From Chitinophagaceae bacterium UBA1931 (GTDB lineage: Bacteria; Bacteroidota; Bacteroidia; Chitinophagales; Chitinophagaceae): a stretch of DNA of 64,000 bases. A program made the position numbers and the translations under genes. The notes under the pieces are model-generated. The model was not told where the DNA came from. It was given only the letters and a program-made list of their open reading frames with translations, and made no database searches. How positions within the stretch are numbered: position 1 is the first letter of the stretch; each line of letters opens with the position of its first letter. Of the stretch, positions 18,601 to 29,800 are shown in pieces. The stretch lies in NCBI GenBank assembly GCA_002337125.1, contig DDFJ01000001.1:893597-957596 (forward strand), read 5' to 3'.

Positions 18601-20229
18601 TTAAGGAATGTTCGAACCCGAATAATGAAACCAGTTAAAATCGGCATACCCATTTACACCCTTTTGATTGGTGGTGAACTGAAATAATGCAAACCGGTTA
18701 GCTGTCCAGTCATAACCCAAACCCATTTTTAATGTATTTCCAAAAGAGAAAAAAGTCAGCCCATCTGTACTGTAATAAAACTTCGCAATAAACTGCTCAT
18801 GGGTTGCATTTACTTTAATCCAGATTTTTGTAGATTGAAAGAAAGGAATACTGTCAATTATTATTCCGTTGTTAACCATCACAAGTGTCTGGCTGTTTGA
18901 ATTTCTTCGCACTGCTATATATGCATATGGCAATTGAAAAACACCAAAGCCTGCAATATTCCCTTCCTTTAATCCCTTAGTATCTATTTTAACAGTAGCC
19001 GATGATGATGGTCCCTGTACTCTTTGTGTAAGCGTATTACGTGCCTGCGTCAAGTCGTTAGCGTATGAAGCATACAAGCGAAGTTTCCCTTTTCCTTTAG
19101 AAAGGCTCCATTTACTGTTATCAGGGTTGTGATTCCATTGCCACTGCAAGCCCAAAACATTGCTGTTGAATTCATCTGATGTGGCAGGTACTTTAACAGG
19201 GTATTGTTTACCAACAATGGGTTTGGTATAAGTTACAACACCCTTTCCATTACCGTCTTTTCCCAGCATGGGCCAGTTATCTTTCCACACCACAGGAATA
19301 AGGTGAGGAACACGGCCAATCGGGCCCCTGTCCTGCATAATAATAAACCACCAACTGCTGTCTTTTAATTGAACCATTCCACCTTGATGTAAGCCATTAC
19401 CAGGATAAGAATTTTCATCCTGTACAATAATTTTAGATTCATATGGTCCATAAATATTTTTACTGCGAAGACAAACCTGCCAGCCTTCAGTACCTCCTGC
19501 AGGGCAAGTGATGTAGTAATATCCATTAATCTTGTACACATGAGAACCTTCCATTGCATATTTATCAAAAGGAGCAGTTGAACCTTTTGGCTTTTCAATA
19601 GACTTGCTCCATATTTCCTTTGCTTCACCAATGACCGACTTTGCATCAGCTGCAAGCTCTGTTACAAATAACCTGCCCTGACCATGTACTACGTAAATCC
19701 TCCCGTCATCATCAAATAACAAACCAGGATCATAGAGATATTCAGGAAAAATTGTTCTGGACCATGGTCCTTTAATATTTTTTGCAATGCAAATAGAAAA
19801 ATTTCCTTTCTCGTTATTCCAATTTGGCGTACAAAAACCGATATAGAACAAACCATTATGATACCTGATGCTGGCTGCCCATGAGCCACGCAGGTACATG
19901 GTACCTCCTTGCATATTGTAACGGGAATCTTCATCATATCTCTCAACAGCATAACCAGCCATTTCCCAGTTAACAAGATCTTTCGATTTTAGTACAGGGC
20001 ACCCAGGTACATAATGCATACTTGTAGACACAAAATAAAATTCATTACCGACACGTATAATGTCAGGATCTGGCCAATCGCCCCACAAGAAAGGATTCTT
20101 ATAGGTTCCGTCGCCGTTATCTGCAGTCCAGACGGCACCATGCTTTTCTTTCTGTGCAAACAATTGTTTATGTTGAAGGCAAGCTGTTGCAATCATTAAC
20201 AGCATTACTGGCATTTTCATTCTTTGCAT
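18601..20229 (-). CDS. GH43 beta-xylosidase / arabinofuranosidase-type enzyme
   Basis: 542 residues with a signal peptide (about 1-26). The five-bladed propeller begins at DGTYKNPFLWGDWPDPDIIRV, where Asp54 is the expected general base. Asp167 in LYDPGLLFDDDG is the expected pKa modulator and Glu227 in YAMEGSHVYK the expected acid. From about residue 345 a second domain follows (DEFNSNVLGLQWQWNHNPDN), the concanavalin-like C-terminal module of beta-xylosidases. Two-domain GH43 enzymes of this kind release xylose or arabinose from oligosaccharides. It lies 21 bp downstream of the GH3 gene in the operon and supports a xylose-containing substrate together with GH120. Confidence 0.9.
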   Translation of the reverse strand: MQRMKMPVMLLMIATACLQHKQLFAQKEKHGAVWTADNGDGTYKNPFLWGDWPDPDIIRVGNEFYFVSTSMHYVPGCPVLKSKDLVNWEMAGYAVERYDEDSRYNMQGGTMYLRGSWAASIRYHNGLFYIGFCTPNWNNEKGNFSICIAKNIKGPWSRTIFPEYLYDPGLLFDDDGRIYVVHGQGRLFVTELAADAKSVIGEAKEIWSKSIEKPKGSTAPFDKYAMEGSHVYKINGYYYITCPAGGTEGWQVCLRSKNIYGPYESKIIVQDENSYPGNGLHQGGMVQLKDSSWWFIIMQDRGPIGRVPHLIPVVWKDNWPMLGKDGNGKGVVTYTKPIVGKQYPVKVPATSDEFNSNVLGLQWQWNHNPDNSKWSLSKGKGKLRLYASYANDLTQARNTLTQRVQGPSSSATVKIDTKGLKEGNIAGFGVFQLPYAYIAVRRNSNSQTLVMVNNGIIIDSIPFFQSTKIWIKVNATHEQFIAKFYYSTDGLTFFSFGNTLKMGLGYDWTANRFALFQFTTNQKGVNGYADFNWFHYSGSNIP

Positions 20230-20250
20230 TTATTTGCTTTACCAATCTGT

Positions 20251-22731
20251 TTATTTTTCACCTGCATCCGTGTCTCTCATCATCTTTGCATTCTTTACTG
20301 GTTTCTTCTGGAATTGTCCGGATGACTTAGCTGTTTTTCCATCCACAAAAAAACTTTTCTTTAGCCTGATATCTTCATACGAAGAGCCAATCATTACACT
20401 AAATTCACCGGGTTCCAGCAAAACCTCGTTTTCTGCATTCATCAGTACAAGGTCATCAGGTACCACAGGAAACGTCACCCATTTTGATTCACCGGGTTGT
20501 AGATGAACTCGTTCAAATCCACGTAATTTTTTCTCATACGTTGTAACAGAGCTTACTACATCATTAATATACATCTGCACAACTTCATCCCCTGCAACGT
20601 CGCCAGTATTGGTGATTCGGCAGGTTATATTTACTTTTCCTGTTTTTGTATGAATACTGTCGATGGAAATGCTGTCGTATCCAAAGCGGGTATAGGATAA
20701 GCCGAACCCAAAGCAATACAGCAATCCTTTATTACCAACTGTATAGTTTTTCATAGGCTCATAATTAGCGTTGGGTTTTGTTGGAATGTTATAAGGAATC
20801 TGTCCAACCGTTTTAATCCAGGTGCCGTTTAATTTTCCACCTGGATTGTACTCTCCTTTCAATGCTTCTGCAATAGCTTGTCCACCTTGAGCACCGGGAT
20901 AAGGTGCACCTAAAATTGCAGGGCAATATTTCTGTGCATAATTGATCGTGGCAGGTCGGCCCCAGATTAACACCAATACAATCGGCTTTTTGGTTTTCAC
21001 CAATGCTTCGAGCAGCTGTTGTTGATGACCTGGCAAATCAAGGCTTGTACGGGTTCTGCTTTCACCAGAGGTACTTGTACCATCGCCCAATACCAATACA
21101 ACCACTTCATTTTGTAAGGCAAGGTCAACTGCCTGTTGTATTGACTTTTGTTCTTCGGTTGATAATGTATCTGGTATTAACTCGTTTTCGGGCCAACCTT
21201 TGGATACAAGATCAATTCCTTTAGCATAACTGATTTGTATTCCATCTTTTTCATATACATTTTTTAAACCAGTATAAACGCTGGTGAATATATAATCCAT
21301 AGGGCCATAATGTGTGGGCACATAATTATTGTTGTTGGCATTAGGGCCAATAACAGCAATTTTTTTATACCGGTTCTGAAAAGGAAGAATGTTGTTTTCG
21401 TTTTTCAATAATACAAGGCATTCACGTGAAGCACGAAGTGCCATTGACTGGTGTTCGGGCGAAGAAACTGTTTGCTGCGCCAGTTGCAGATTTCCTGTAT
21501 AAGGCTGATCAAACAGACCTAACCAAAATTTCACATACAATACATTTTTCACCAGTTCATTAATGCGGTTCATGGAAATTTTACCTTCTTTCACCAAGGC
21601 CCTGATGTTAAGGATATACTCATCGGGTGTAGTGAAATCTGTACGCACATTTAAACCGGCTTTTAAAGCAAGCAGGCAGGATTCTTTATGATCATCACAT
21701 ACATGGTGAATATCAGACATCCGTTCAATTGAATAGCTGTCTGAAACCACGTAACCTTTAAATCCCATTTCTTTTCGAAGCTTGGTGGTAAGATAAAAAT
21801 AGTTCCCAGCAATCGGAACACCATTGTAATCGTTATATGAACTCATCACTCCAAGTGCCCCGGCTTCCTGGAATACTTTACGAAACGGGTATTCATGAAT
21901 GTAATACATTTCAGAAGCTGTGATGTGCGGATCAGTTCTCGCATCCCACTGCCTGGCTCCTTTGTTATCGCCATAACCTACATAATGTTTTGGGGTAGAC
22001 ACTACTTTTTCGGATTGTATCCCTTTTGCCATTGCAACACCCATACGGGCAACGAGGTAAGGATCTTCTCCAAAAGTTCCTTCCCATCTTCCCCAACGCT
22101 GATCACGTACAACGTCAAGTATTGGCGCATATACATTGGTATAACCCAGCACCCTCGCTTCTTTACCTTCCACCTTTCCCTGCATGAAAGCAAGTTCTTT
22201 ATCCCAGGTACATCCTAATCCGTTCATTGAAGGGAAACTGGTAGCATGTCGGGCGCATAAACCACGTATACCTTCATTGGTAAAATCGACAGGAATTCCA
22301 AGCCGGGTATATTCCACAAAAAAGCGTTGTGTTTCATTGATGGCAGCTGCGTTGTTGAATGGTGTTTCATTTTCTTTGATGCGGGGCGTATTGTTAATGT
22401 GTTCATCAATGTTAGCGATCCCATCTTTCAGTATCAGGTTGGTCCATGCAAAAGTTGGCAAACTATCTTTAAGCACTTTACCGTGTCCATAATAAGTTGC
22501 CAACTGATTTGATTTTTCTTCCAGCGTCATTTGTGACAACAGGTTTTCAACACGCTTTTCAATAGGTTGTTCAGGATCTTCATAAATATCTTTCCTGTTG
22601 TTTTTATTGAAATCAATCCAGCCCTGCCGGTATATTTCAGATTTTTTTGGAAAAGGATTTATATTCTGTGCAAATAAACTGTTATTAAAAACAACAGATA
22701 GTAAGACTAAAAACAAGATTAACCGCATCAT
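20251..22731 (-). CDS. GH3 beta-glucosidase / beta-xylosidase
   Basis: From the ATG at 22731 (start MMRLILFLVLL, a signal peptide; the frame opens slightly upstream only with a TTG) this is an 826-residue GH3 enzyme. It has the (alpha/beta)8 domain with RWGRWEGTFGEDPYL and KHYVGYGDNKG, the nucleophile Asp331 in YVVSDSYSIE, the second alpha/beta domain (KIAVIGPNANNNNY, VLVLGDGTSTSGESRTR), and a C-terminal fibronectin-like domain (GDEVVQMYINDVVSSVTTYE). It hydrolyses terminal beta-glucosyl, beta-xylosyl or related residues in the periplasm; sequence alone does not settle which. Its start lies 71 bp after the GH35 stop. Confidence 0.92.
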   Translation of the reverse strand: MMRLILFLVLLSVVFNNSLFAQNINPFPKKSEIYRQGWIDFNKNNRKDIYEDPEQPIEKRVENLLSQMTLEEKSNQLATYYGHGKVLKDSLPTFAWTNLILKDGIANIDEHINNTPRIKENETPFNNAAAINETQRFFVEYTRLGIPVDFTNEGIRGLCARHATSFPSMNGLGCTWDKELAFMQGKVEGKEARVLGYTNVYAPILDVVRDQRWGRWEGTFGEDPYLVARMGVAMAKGIQSEKVVSTPKHYVGYGDNKGARQWDARTDPHITASEMYYIHEYPFRKVFQEAGALGVMSSYNDYNGVPIAGNYFYLTTKLRKEMGFKGYVVSDSYSIERMSDIHHVCDDHKESCLLALKAGLNVRTDFTTPDEYILNIRALVKEGKISMNRINELVKNVLYVKFWLGLFDQPYTGNLQLAQQTVSSPEHQSMALRASRECLVLLKNENNILPFQNRYKKIAVIGPNANNNNYVPTHYGPMDYIFTSVYTGLKNVYEKDGIQISYAKGIDLVSKGWPENELIPDTLSTEEQKSIQQAVDLALQNEVVVLVLGDGTSTSGESRTRTSLDLPGHQQQLLEALVKTKKPIVLVLIWGRPATINYAQKYCPAILGAPYPGAQGGQAIAEALKGEYNPGGKLNGTWIKTVGQIPYNIPTKPNANYEPMKNYTVGNKGLLYCFGFGLSYTRFGYDSISIDSIHTKTGKVNITCRITNTGDVAGDEVVQMYINDVVSSVTTYEKKLRGFERVHLQPGESKWVTFPVVPDDLVLMNAENEVLLEPGEFSVMIGSSYEDIRLKKSFFVDGKTAKSSGQFQKKPVKNAKMMRDTDAGEK

Positions 22732-22802
22732 CTTTTGTTTATGTTGACGTAAGATTTTAAATAACAAAGACGTGTTTGAATTAACAAGCCCCTGATAAGT
22801 TT

Positions 22803-25127
22803 TTATAATCCTTTAAACATTGTCATTCCAAAGTACAGGTTCAGATCTTTCACTCTCCCGTTGGGTGAATCCTGTCGTGGCAGGTATTTCATACCACCGA
22901 TTTTATATACAGCGCCCAGGTCAATAACCAAATGATGGGGATGCTTGGGCGACGCAGACTGCCACTGCGTATGCCATACAGTTGTATTCTGAAGATCAAA
23001 TACATTTTCAGCTTTACCATCATCGCCATCCAGTTCTTCACTATCAGCGTATACTACTTTCCATTTGTTTCTTGGAATATCTTTTCCATTTTCATCGGTC
23101 AGATAAAGTTCTGCTACTGTTGTAAACGGATCATCGGGCCGTTGAGCATTTAATGCTTCAAAACAAAAATATCTTCCGGTTGCATTAAACTTCACCAGTT
23201 GCCAATCAATGCCAGCTGCCAAACTTCCACTGAAAACCGGATGCTCGCCGGTAAGATTTAATTGCTGATTTTCTTTTCGATGTTTTTTCACTGCAGCTTT
23301 TTCTGTCAGCTGATCAGTAACCGGTTGCACCAAGCCTGAAAGTATATTCTTTTTAGGGCCGTTGTAATCAAGTACAATCACTTCATTCTCTCCTTGTTTA
23401 AGCCAGGGGCCTGGTAAATACATTGTTTGCGTTGGGCCAATATTCCAGAAACGCCCAAGGCAATGGCCATTTACCCAAACAATACCTTTTCCCCATGTGC
23501 TCATATCAAGGAAAGTATCTCCTGTTTTGTCTACAACAAATGTTCCTTTATGATAGGCAGGCATGTTGGTTTTTCCTTTTCTGAATTTGAGGTAAGCAGG
23601 TGCATGATCATTACTAAGCTCAATTGGGAAAACACTCCAGTTACGCAGTTCATTACTTTGTCCATTACTGCTTACCAATACCACTTTTTCAGTAATGCCT
23701 TTCCGGTCGTGCAGGTAACCTCCGTAATTTACTCTGCCCATTGCTTCAACTAAAATATCAAGTACATCGCCCTGCTTTGTAGCAGGCAATTGGCATATAT
23801 TTTCATTTTTACGCCTGTCAAGTGTGGCAATTTTTTTTCCGTTAATAAAGATCAATGCATAATCGTGCACATCTTTGATTTGTAAAACAGCAGATGCCCC
23901 TCCTTTTAGTTTTGTACGATATAAAATAGCACCATAACCCTGGTTATATTCTTCCATATTACGGATATTTTCATCCTGTACAGATGAAGGCAGGTTACTG
24001 AAAACAGAAGCTATTTCTGTTGTACTGAAAACAGGTATATGAATGACCGGATTTCTGTTTGGCACATCTCTCATTGTTTCGCCTGGTTGTAAATACCCTG
24101 AAAATAATTTGCGTAATGCATAAAATTTAGGAGTATCCCATCCTGCTTCACTGATGGGTGCATCATAATCATAACTTGATGTTTGAGGTAAGAAAGGCGG
24201 GCAATTGGCACCTGACCATAAACCAAAAGTTGTTCCGCCATGTGCCATGTAAATACTGAAAGAAGCTTTATGATCAAGCATGTATCCAATCTCTTTCACT
24301 ACATTGTCAGATGAGCCGGTGTGGTGCTTTGTACCCCAAGAATCAAACCAGCCCGGGTAATACTCGCCGCACATCAAAGGCCCCTTGCTGCGTATGTTAC
24401 GCAATGCTTTAAAATTTGCAGCAGGGTTTCCTCCAAAATTTACCACGCTAAAAATATCATCACGAACATCGTTCTTTAATTGTGAGGGGCCATCGCAGGT
24501 AAAAAGAGGCACAGTAAAACCTGCTTCAACCAGGTAATCCCTGATTTTTCCTATGTATTCTTTATCACTTCCATAAGACCCATATTCATTTTCAACCTGT
24601 GTCATAATGATTGGTCCGCCATTGCTGATTTGCAACGGTGCCAGTACACGGCCCACTTCGTGTAAATAAATACGGCAGCGTTCTAAATAATAAGCATCCT
24701 GGGTGCGTAACTGAATATCTTTCTTTTTCAATAACCACCATGGGAATCCGCCAAACTCCCATTCAGCACAGGAATAAGGTCCCGGACGCAAAATCACATA
24801 CAATCCTTCCTCCTGCGCAATACGGCAAAATCTTGCAGCATCGGCAACACCAGTCCACTTAAATTCACCGGGTTGCGGTTCGTGGAGATTCCAGAACAGG
24901 TAAGCACAAACCGTATTCAGCCCCATTGCCTTGGCCATCTGCAAGCGGTGACGCCAGTATGCTTCTGGTATCCTGGCAAAATGCATTTCACCGCACCTTA
25001 TCACAAAGGGATTTCCGTTAAGCAGGAAAGATTCATCTGATATCGAAAATGTAGATGGTTGTTTTTGTTGAGAAAAACCTGCTAAAAAAAACTGTGTCAG
25101 AAAAATGACTAAAAGAAGTTTCTTCAT
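22803..25127 (-). CDS. GH35 beta-galactosidase
   Basis: The ATG at 25127 gives a clean signal peptide (MKKLLLVIFLTQFFLAGFSQ). A full-length GH35 enzyme of about 774 residues follows: FVIRCGEMHFARIPEAYWRH, LFWNLHEPQPGEF, acid/base Glu181 in QVENEYGSYG and nucleophile Glu255 in LMCGEYYPGWFDSWG. Jelly-roll domains follow (GKGIVWVNGHCLGRFWNIGP), and the last 130 residues look like an F5/8 type C galactose-binding-like module (LVIDLGAVYKIGGMKYLPRQ). It is expected to remove terminal beta-galactose from oligosaccharides in the periplasm. It is the first enzyme gene after SusD, 122 bp downstream, so it heads the enzyme part of the operon. Confidence 0.93.
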   Translation of the reverse strand: MKKLLLVIFLTQFFLAGFSQQKQPSTFSISDESFLLNGNPFVIRCGEMHFARIPEAYWRHRLQMAKAMGLNTVCAYLFWNLHEPQPGEFKWTGVADAARFCRIAQEEGLYVILRPGPYSCAEWEFGGFPWWLLKKKDIQLRTQDAYYLERCRIYLHEVGRVLAPLQISNGGPIIMTQVENEYGSYGSDKEYIGKIRDYLVEAGFTVPLFTCDGPSQLKNDVRDDIFSVVNFGGNPAANFKALRNIRSKGPLMCGEYYPGWFDSWGTKHHTGSSDNVVKEIGYMLDHKASFSIYMAHGGTTFGLWSGANCPPFLPQTSSYDYDAPISEAGWDTPKFYALRKLFSGYLQPGETMRDVPNRNPVIHIPVFSTTEIASVFSNLPSSVQDENIRNMEEYNQGYGAILYRTKLKGGASAVLQIKDVHDYALIFINGKKIATLDRRKNENICQLPATKQGDVLDILVEAMGRVNYGGYLHDRKGITEKVVLVSSNGQSNELRNWSVFPIELSNDHAPAYLKFRKGKTNMPAYHKGTFVVDKTGDTFLDMSTWGKGIVWVNGHCLGRFWNIGPTQTMYLPGPWLKQGENEVIVLDYNGPKKNILSGLVQPVTDQLTEKAAVKKHRKENQQLNLTGEHPVFSGSLAAGIDWQLVKFNATGRYFCFEALNAQRPDDPFTTVAELYLTDENGKDIPRNKWKVVYADSEELDGDDGKAENVFDLQNTTVWHTQWQSASPKHPHHLVIDLGAVYKIGGMKYLPRQDSPNGRVKDLNLYFGMTMFKGL

Positions 25128-25249
25128 ATAAACCTGTTTCAAATCTGCTAAGAAATAAATATGTTATTTAAAAAATCTGCATCAAAATACATGGGGGCAT
25201 ATTACCCCCCATGTAAAATATTAACCTCCACCTGTTATCAAACCATTCA

Positions 25250-26857
25250 TTAATAACCTGTGTTTTGAGTAAGATTTTTATTAATGTCTCTTTCCTTTTG
25301 CGGAATAGGCCAGAGATAATTTTTGTCTGTAAAAGATCTTGATCCAGCTACAAAATTTGAATTGGCAGTTAAAGTTAAGTCACCGTTCGAACTGTTTACC
25401 GACCCTTTCAAACAACCTTTTACATCTCCACTTAAAGCAGTGGTACCAATTTTCCAGCGTTGAATATCATACCAACGTAAGCCTTCACCTGCAAGTTCCA
25501 CTCTTCGTTCACGACGTACCAATGTACGTAATGAAGCCTGGTCAGGATGTGTAACAACAGTAACAGGTGGCATATTCACTGTTGGCCTTTGCCTGATTTG
25601 GTTGATAGCTGCATAAACAGAAGCATCAATCTGGTTTGCTTCAATTTTCGCTTCAGCATATGTAAGAAGCACCTCTGCATAACGTATCACAATAATACTG
25701 CCTCCGGTGTTCCATACATCTGTTCCGTAAGCAGTGCTGTTGTAGTCGTCTAAATTTGCAAGGTATTTTTTAAAGTTATAACCTGTAGGCGATGCATTGT
25801 TTCCTCCAACAAGATCGCTTGAAGATGGGTCGAGTGGATCAAAATAGCTACCCATGTATAATAAGCCCGGACGAATTATTGTGGCATCCAGACGGGGATC
25901 CCTGTTTTGAAATGGTTGTACAGGATTGTAAGAACCATCGTCCTGAATTGTTTTTCCATTCTTGGTTTCATATGCATCCACTAGTGATTGAGTAGGCGCC
26001 ATTGAACTCCATCCTCCATAGGAATTCGGCAACATAGCTCCCAGCACCCATTCTGAATTATCATTTTGTAAATATTGCACATCAAGTATTACTTCCTGGT
26101 TATTGGAATTCTGCGGCCGGAACAATCCTTCATAAGAAGGATACAGAATGTAATTAAAAGGCGAAGCCATTAACTGCTGGCAGGTTGAAATACTATTAGT
26201 AAATTTTCCGTTAAACAGTTCAATTCTTGCTTTTAAAGCAAGAGCAGCTCCTCTTGTGATGCGGCCAATGTCGTTGCCGGTATAACTAACTGGCAGGCTT
26301 GGTGCAATTTCACCAAGTTCTTTAAGTATGAAATCAACGATTGTTGCTTTAGGAGTACGCTCTATTGTATTTGCTTCTTGTGTTGTTAGATTATGTAAAG
26401 GAAACGGAACATCTCCATAAATCTGGCTCATTACAAAATATCTGTAAGCCCTTAAAAAACGGGCCTCACTTTTCATACGGAGTTTTAAAGAATTATCCAG
26501 CGATGAAGAGGGCACTTTGTCAATATTATCAAGAAACCAGTTACAACGTTGAATTGTTGTATAGTTGTATTTGTTTACTCCAGGGTCTCCCGGAGTAGAA
26601 AGTCCGGATGCAAACGTTTCATATCCTTCCCATGGAAACTGATCAATCCCGTTATCAGATATACAATCGTCATACAAAACATTATCGCCATATTCCCAAC
26701 CACTATAACAGCCGGTTAATGCTGCATTCGCATCATTCTTAGATGTCCATAATGAACTGCTGCTATATGCATCCAGTGGTTTTGTATTTAAAGCATCTTT
26801 TTTACAACCGGCAACCATGGTTCCGGCAAGGATGATATATAGAAATTTCTTTTTCAT
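25250..26857 (-). CDS. SusD/RagB-type surface glycan-binding lipoprotein
   Basis: 535 residues with a lipoprotein signal (MKKKFLYIILAGTMVAGC, Cys18). The TPR-like helical N-terminal part contains LRMKSEARFLRAYRYFVMSQIYGDVPF, and the C-terminal SusD domain contains RYAEVLLTYAEAKIE and the usual ending RRERRVELAGEGLRWYDIQRWK ... YLWPIPQKERDINKNLTQNTGY. SusD proteins form a lid over the SusC pore and capture oligosaccharides at the cell surface. The gene starts 11 bp after the SusC stop, the normal arrangement. Confidence 0.97.
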   Translation of the reverse strand: MKKKFLYIILAGTMVAGCKKDALNTKPLDAYSSSSLWTSKNDANAALTGCYSGWEYGDNVLYDDCISDNGIDQFPWEGYETFASGLSTPGDPGVNKYNYTTIQRCNWFLDNIDKVPSSSLDNSLKLRMKSEARFLRAYRYFVMSQIYGDVPFPLHNLTTQEANTIERTPKATIVDFILKELGEIAPSLPVSYTGNDIGRITRGAALALKARIELFNGKFTNSISTCQQLMASPFNYILYPSYEGLFRPQNSNNQEVILDVQYLQNDNSEWVLGAMLPNSYGGWSSMAPTQSLVDAYETKNGKTIQDDGSYNPVQPFQNRDPRLDATIIRPGLLYMGSYFDPLDPSSSDLVGGNNASPTGYNFKKYLANLDDYNSTAYGTDVWNTGGSIIVIRYAEVLLTYAEAKIEANQIDASVYAAINQIRQRPTVNMPPVTVVTHPDQASLRTLVRRERRVELAGEGLRWYDIQRWKIGTTALSGDVKGCLKGSVNSSNGDLTLTANSNFVAGSRSFTDKNYLWPIPQKERDINKNLTQNTGY

Positions 26858-26868
26858 TGATTCTTTTT

Positions 26869-29800
26869 TTAGAAGGTTACATTAAGGCCAAATGAGTTTA
26901 CCATTACCTGAGGGTAGCTGTAAATACTTCCAGCTGATCCTATTTCAGGATCAATCCACTTATAAAATTTGGTAAGTGTCAGAATGTTTTGTCCGCTGTA
27001 AAAGACTTTCACATTAGTTAGTCCAAGTTTACTTACAACATTTTTTGGCAGGCTGTATGAAAATAAAAGATTCTTGATTCGCAGGTATGATGCATCTTTA
27101 ACCCAGAAGGAAGATGGATTTGTGCCAGGATCATTTTGAGTATAACTGTACCACAATCTTGGAAATGTAGTTGATGGATTAGTTGCAGTCCATCTGTTCA
27201 AAAATACACTTGTAGGTTTTTGTACATCCGGTCCAACCTGTCCAATTAAGTTACCCCCCATTGCTTTTACAGCCGCAGCTCCCTGGAGAAACAATGAAAG
27301 TTCAAATGCTTTCCAGTTTGCAGATACAGTTAATCCATAAGTAATCTTTGGAAAATAGGTACCTAAGTAAACCTTATCATTTGCATCAATCTTTCCATCT
27401 TTGTTTTGATCCTTGTATTGAATATCTCCCGCTGAAACCTTGCTGTTAATTACTGCAGTTCCTGTAACATCAGAAGCTTTCTGATAAATACCGATTGCTT
27501 CATAACCATATAAAGAATAAAAAGGAGTACCTGCATCATAAAATGTGTTTCCATTTATAACTTTTCCACCGGTTAACCTTGTTACTTTATTTTTTATATA
27601 GGAAAAGTTACCATTGATAGCATAATTCAATTTCCCAATGGCATCATGATAACCTGCACTTAATTCAATCCCCTTGTTCGTCATAGCTCCGTCCACATTC
27701 ACAAATGGAGCTGTAAAAGCATATGGTGCCCCTGCCTGTGCACGCATGAGTGGATTTTCTGTTTTACGCTCAAAATAATCAATCGAAATATTCAACCTGT
27801 TATTAAGAAACGCTGCATCAATACCCGCACCATAAGATTCTGTAACTTCCCATTTCAATGATGAGTTTGCTCCTGCATTAGGCGCAATACCAGTTACTAA
27901 AGTTTGATTAAAGGAATAAACCTGCCCACCTGAAATTGATTCGAAATAAGCATAATTATTGGAGATTTGCTGGTTCCCGAGTTGTCCCCAAAAAGCACGC
28001 AATTTCAAGAGATTAATTTTATCTGATAGTTTATCCAAAAACCGTTCATTTGACAGCACCCATCCCGCAGAAACTGAAGGGAAATATCCCCAACGGTTTC
28101 CTTCTGCGAAACGGGAAGAACCATCAAAACGGAGATTACCTTCTACCATATACTTATCATTAAACGAATAATTGAGTCGGCTAAAAACAGATTGCAACAC
28201 CCAGTCGTTTGCGTAACCGCTTGTAGATTGTCCAAGCGCAGGTGCAGCATTAATCTGAGAAAGTGCGTTATTCAGAAAGCCCTGACGGTATGCCGAAAAA
28301 TAATTGTAAACCGAATATTCTTCTGATGCACCTGCTAATAATTTAACAGTATGCTTTTGAATCTTTTTTTCATAGTCAGCCACTGCCTGTAGCAGTGTAT
28401 AGCTTGTTCGGTCAGTAGCATTCGTTAAATTATTTGGTCCCTGGTATTTTGTAGGATTTAATGCAGTACCGGCAGCTCCGCCACTGAAATATTGTATGTC
28501 TGCAACATACTGTTGTTGCTGTCCAATCGCTAACCTGTATCCAAACGATGGTTTAATATGAAGTCCCTGCAATGGAGACCAGTCAGCTCCGGCATTTCCC
28601 GTTACAGTATAGTTTTGCCATTTATTAAAAGATCCCGATTCGAGCCACGCCATCGGGCTGCCGTCAGCAACATAACCATAAGCCCCGTTTTCCCATTTAT
28701 ATGGAACTGTATTTGAAATCCGGTTAACCTGTCTTATCAATTGCGAAAAACTAGTTGCATATGTACTTACTGGTTCACGGAAAGGAGCATACAGGAAGCC
28801 CAGTCCTGCGTTAAATCCCAGCTTCTTGTTCAACTGCGTACTAAGATTCAGTAATCCGTTATATTTCTGGTAACCGGTCCCTTTTACATTTCCTTTCTGG
28901 TCAAGATAACCCAGTGAAAACATATACTTTGATTTTTCATCACCACCATTAATACTGATGTTGTGATTCTGCTGTACACCCGGCTCAGAATAAAGAAGTG
29001 ATAACCAGTCTGTATTCGGGTGTGCACCTGTTTTATCACTTCCATCTTTAAATAGTTTTATATCTGTTGCACTCCATTTTTGTGAGGCGTTTTCATTTGC
29101 TCTTGCTTCGTTATAAAGTTCTGCCTGTTGCCAGGAAGGTAAAAAATCAGGCTTCCTGGTAATTGATTGAGTACCGATATACATGTCATAACGTACTTGC
29201 AATCCACCCTTCTTACCTTTTTTTGTTGTAATTAAAATAACTCCGTTTGATGCACGGGCCCCGTATATAGCTGAAGATGCAGCATCTTTCAACACAGATA
29301 CAGATTCGATATCATTTGGATTCAGATCACTCATTGATCCAGGAATTCCGTCAATGATTACAACCGGGTTTGCACTTGCACCCGAGCTTCCAAGCCCTGT
29401 ACCAATACCTCTTATACGTATAGTTCCTGCATCTCTGCCTGGCTGCCCATTATTTGTTGTAATTGTTACACCTGCAAGCTTTCCTTGTAAAGCATTCACA
29501 ACACCTGTAGCAGGCCTGTTTGCAAAATCTTTTGCTGATGCAGTCGAAACGGCACCTGTAACATTTACTTTCTTTTGAGTACCGTAGCCTACAACAACAA
29601 CCTCTTCCATTTTTTGCTCTACCTGCTTAAGAACAACAGTTAAGTTATTGGTCTTTGCAATATTTACTTCGGTAGTTTCATAACCAACAAAGGATACTAA
29701 CAGTATACCTTTTTCTTCAGGAACCTGTAAGGTAAACCGTCCGCTTTCATCAGTTGTTGTTCCTCTTTCAGTTCCTTTTAATTTTATTGTTGCTCCAGCC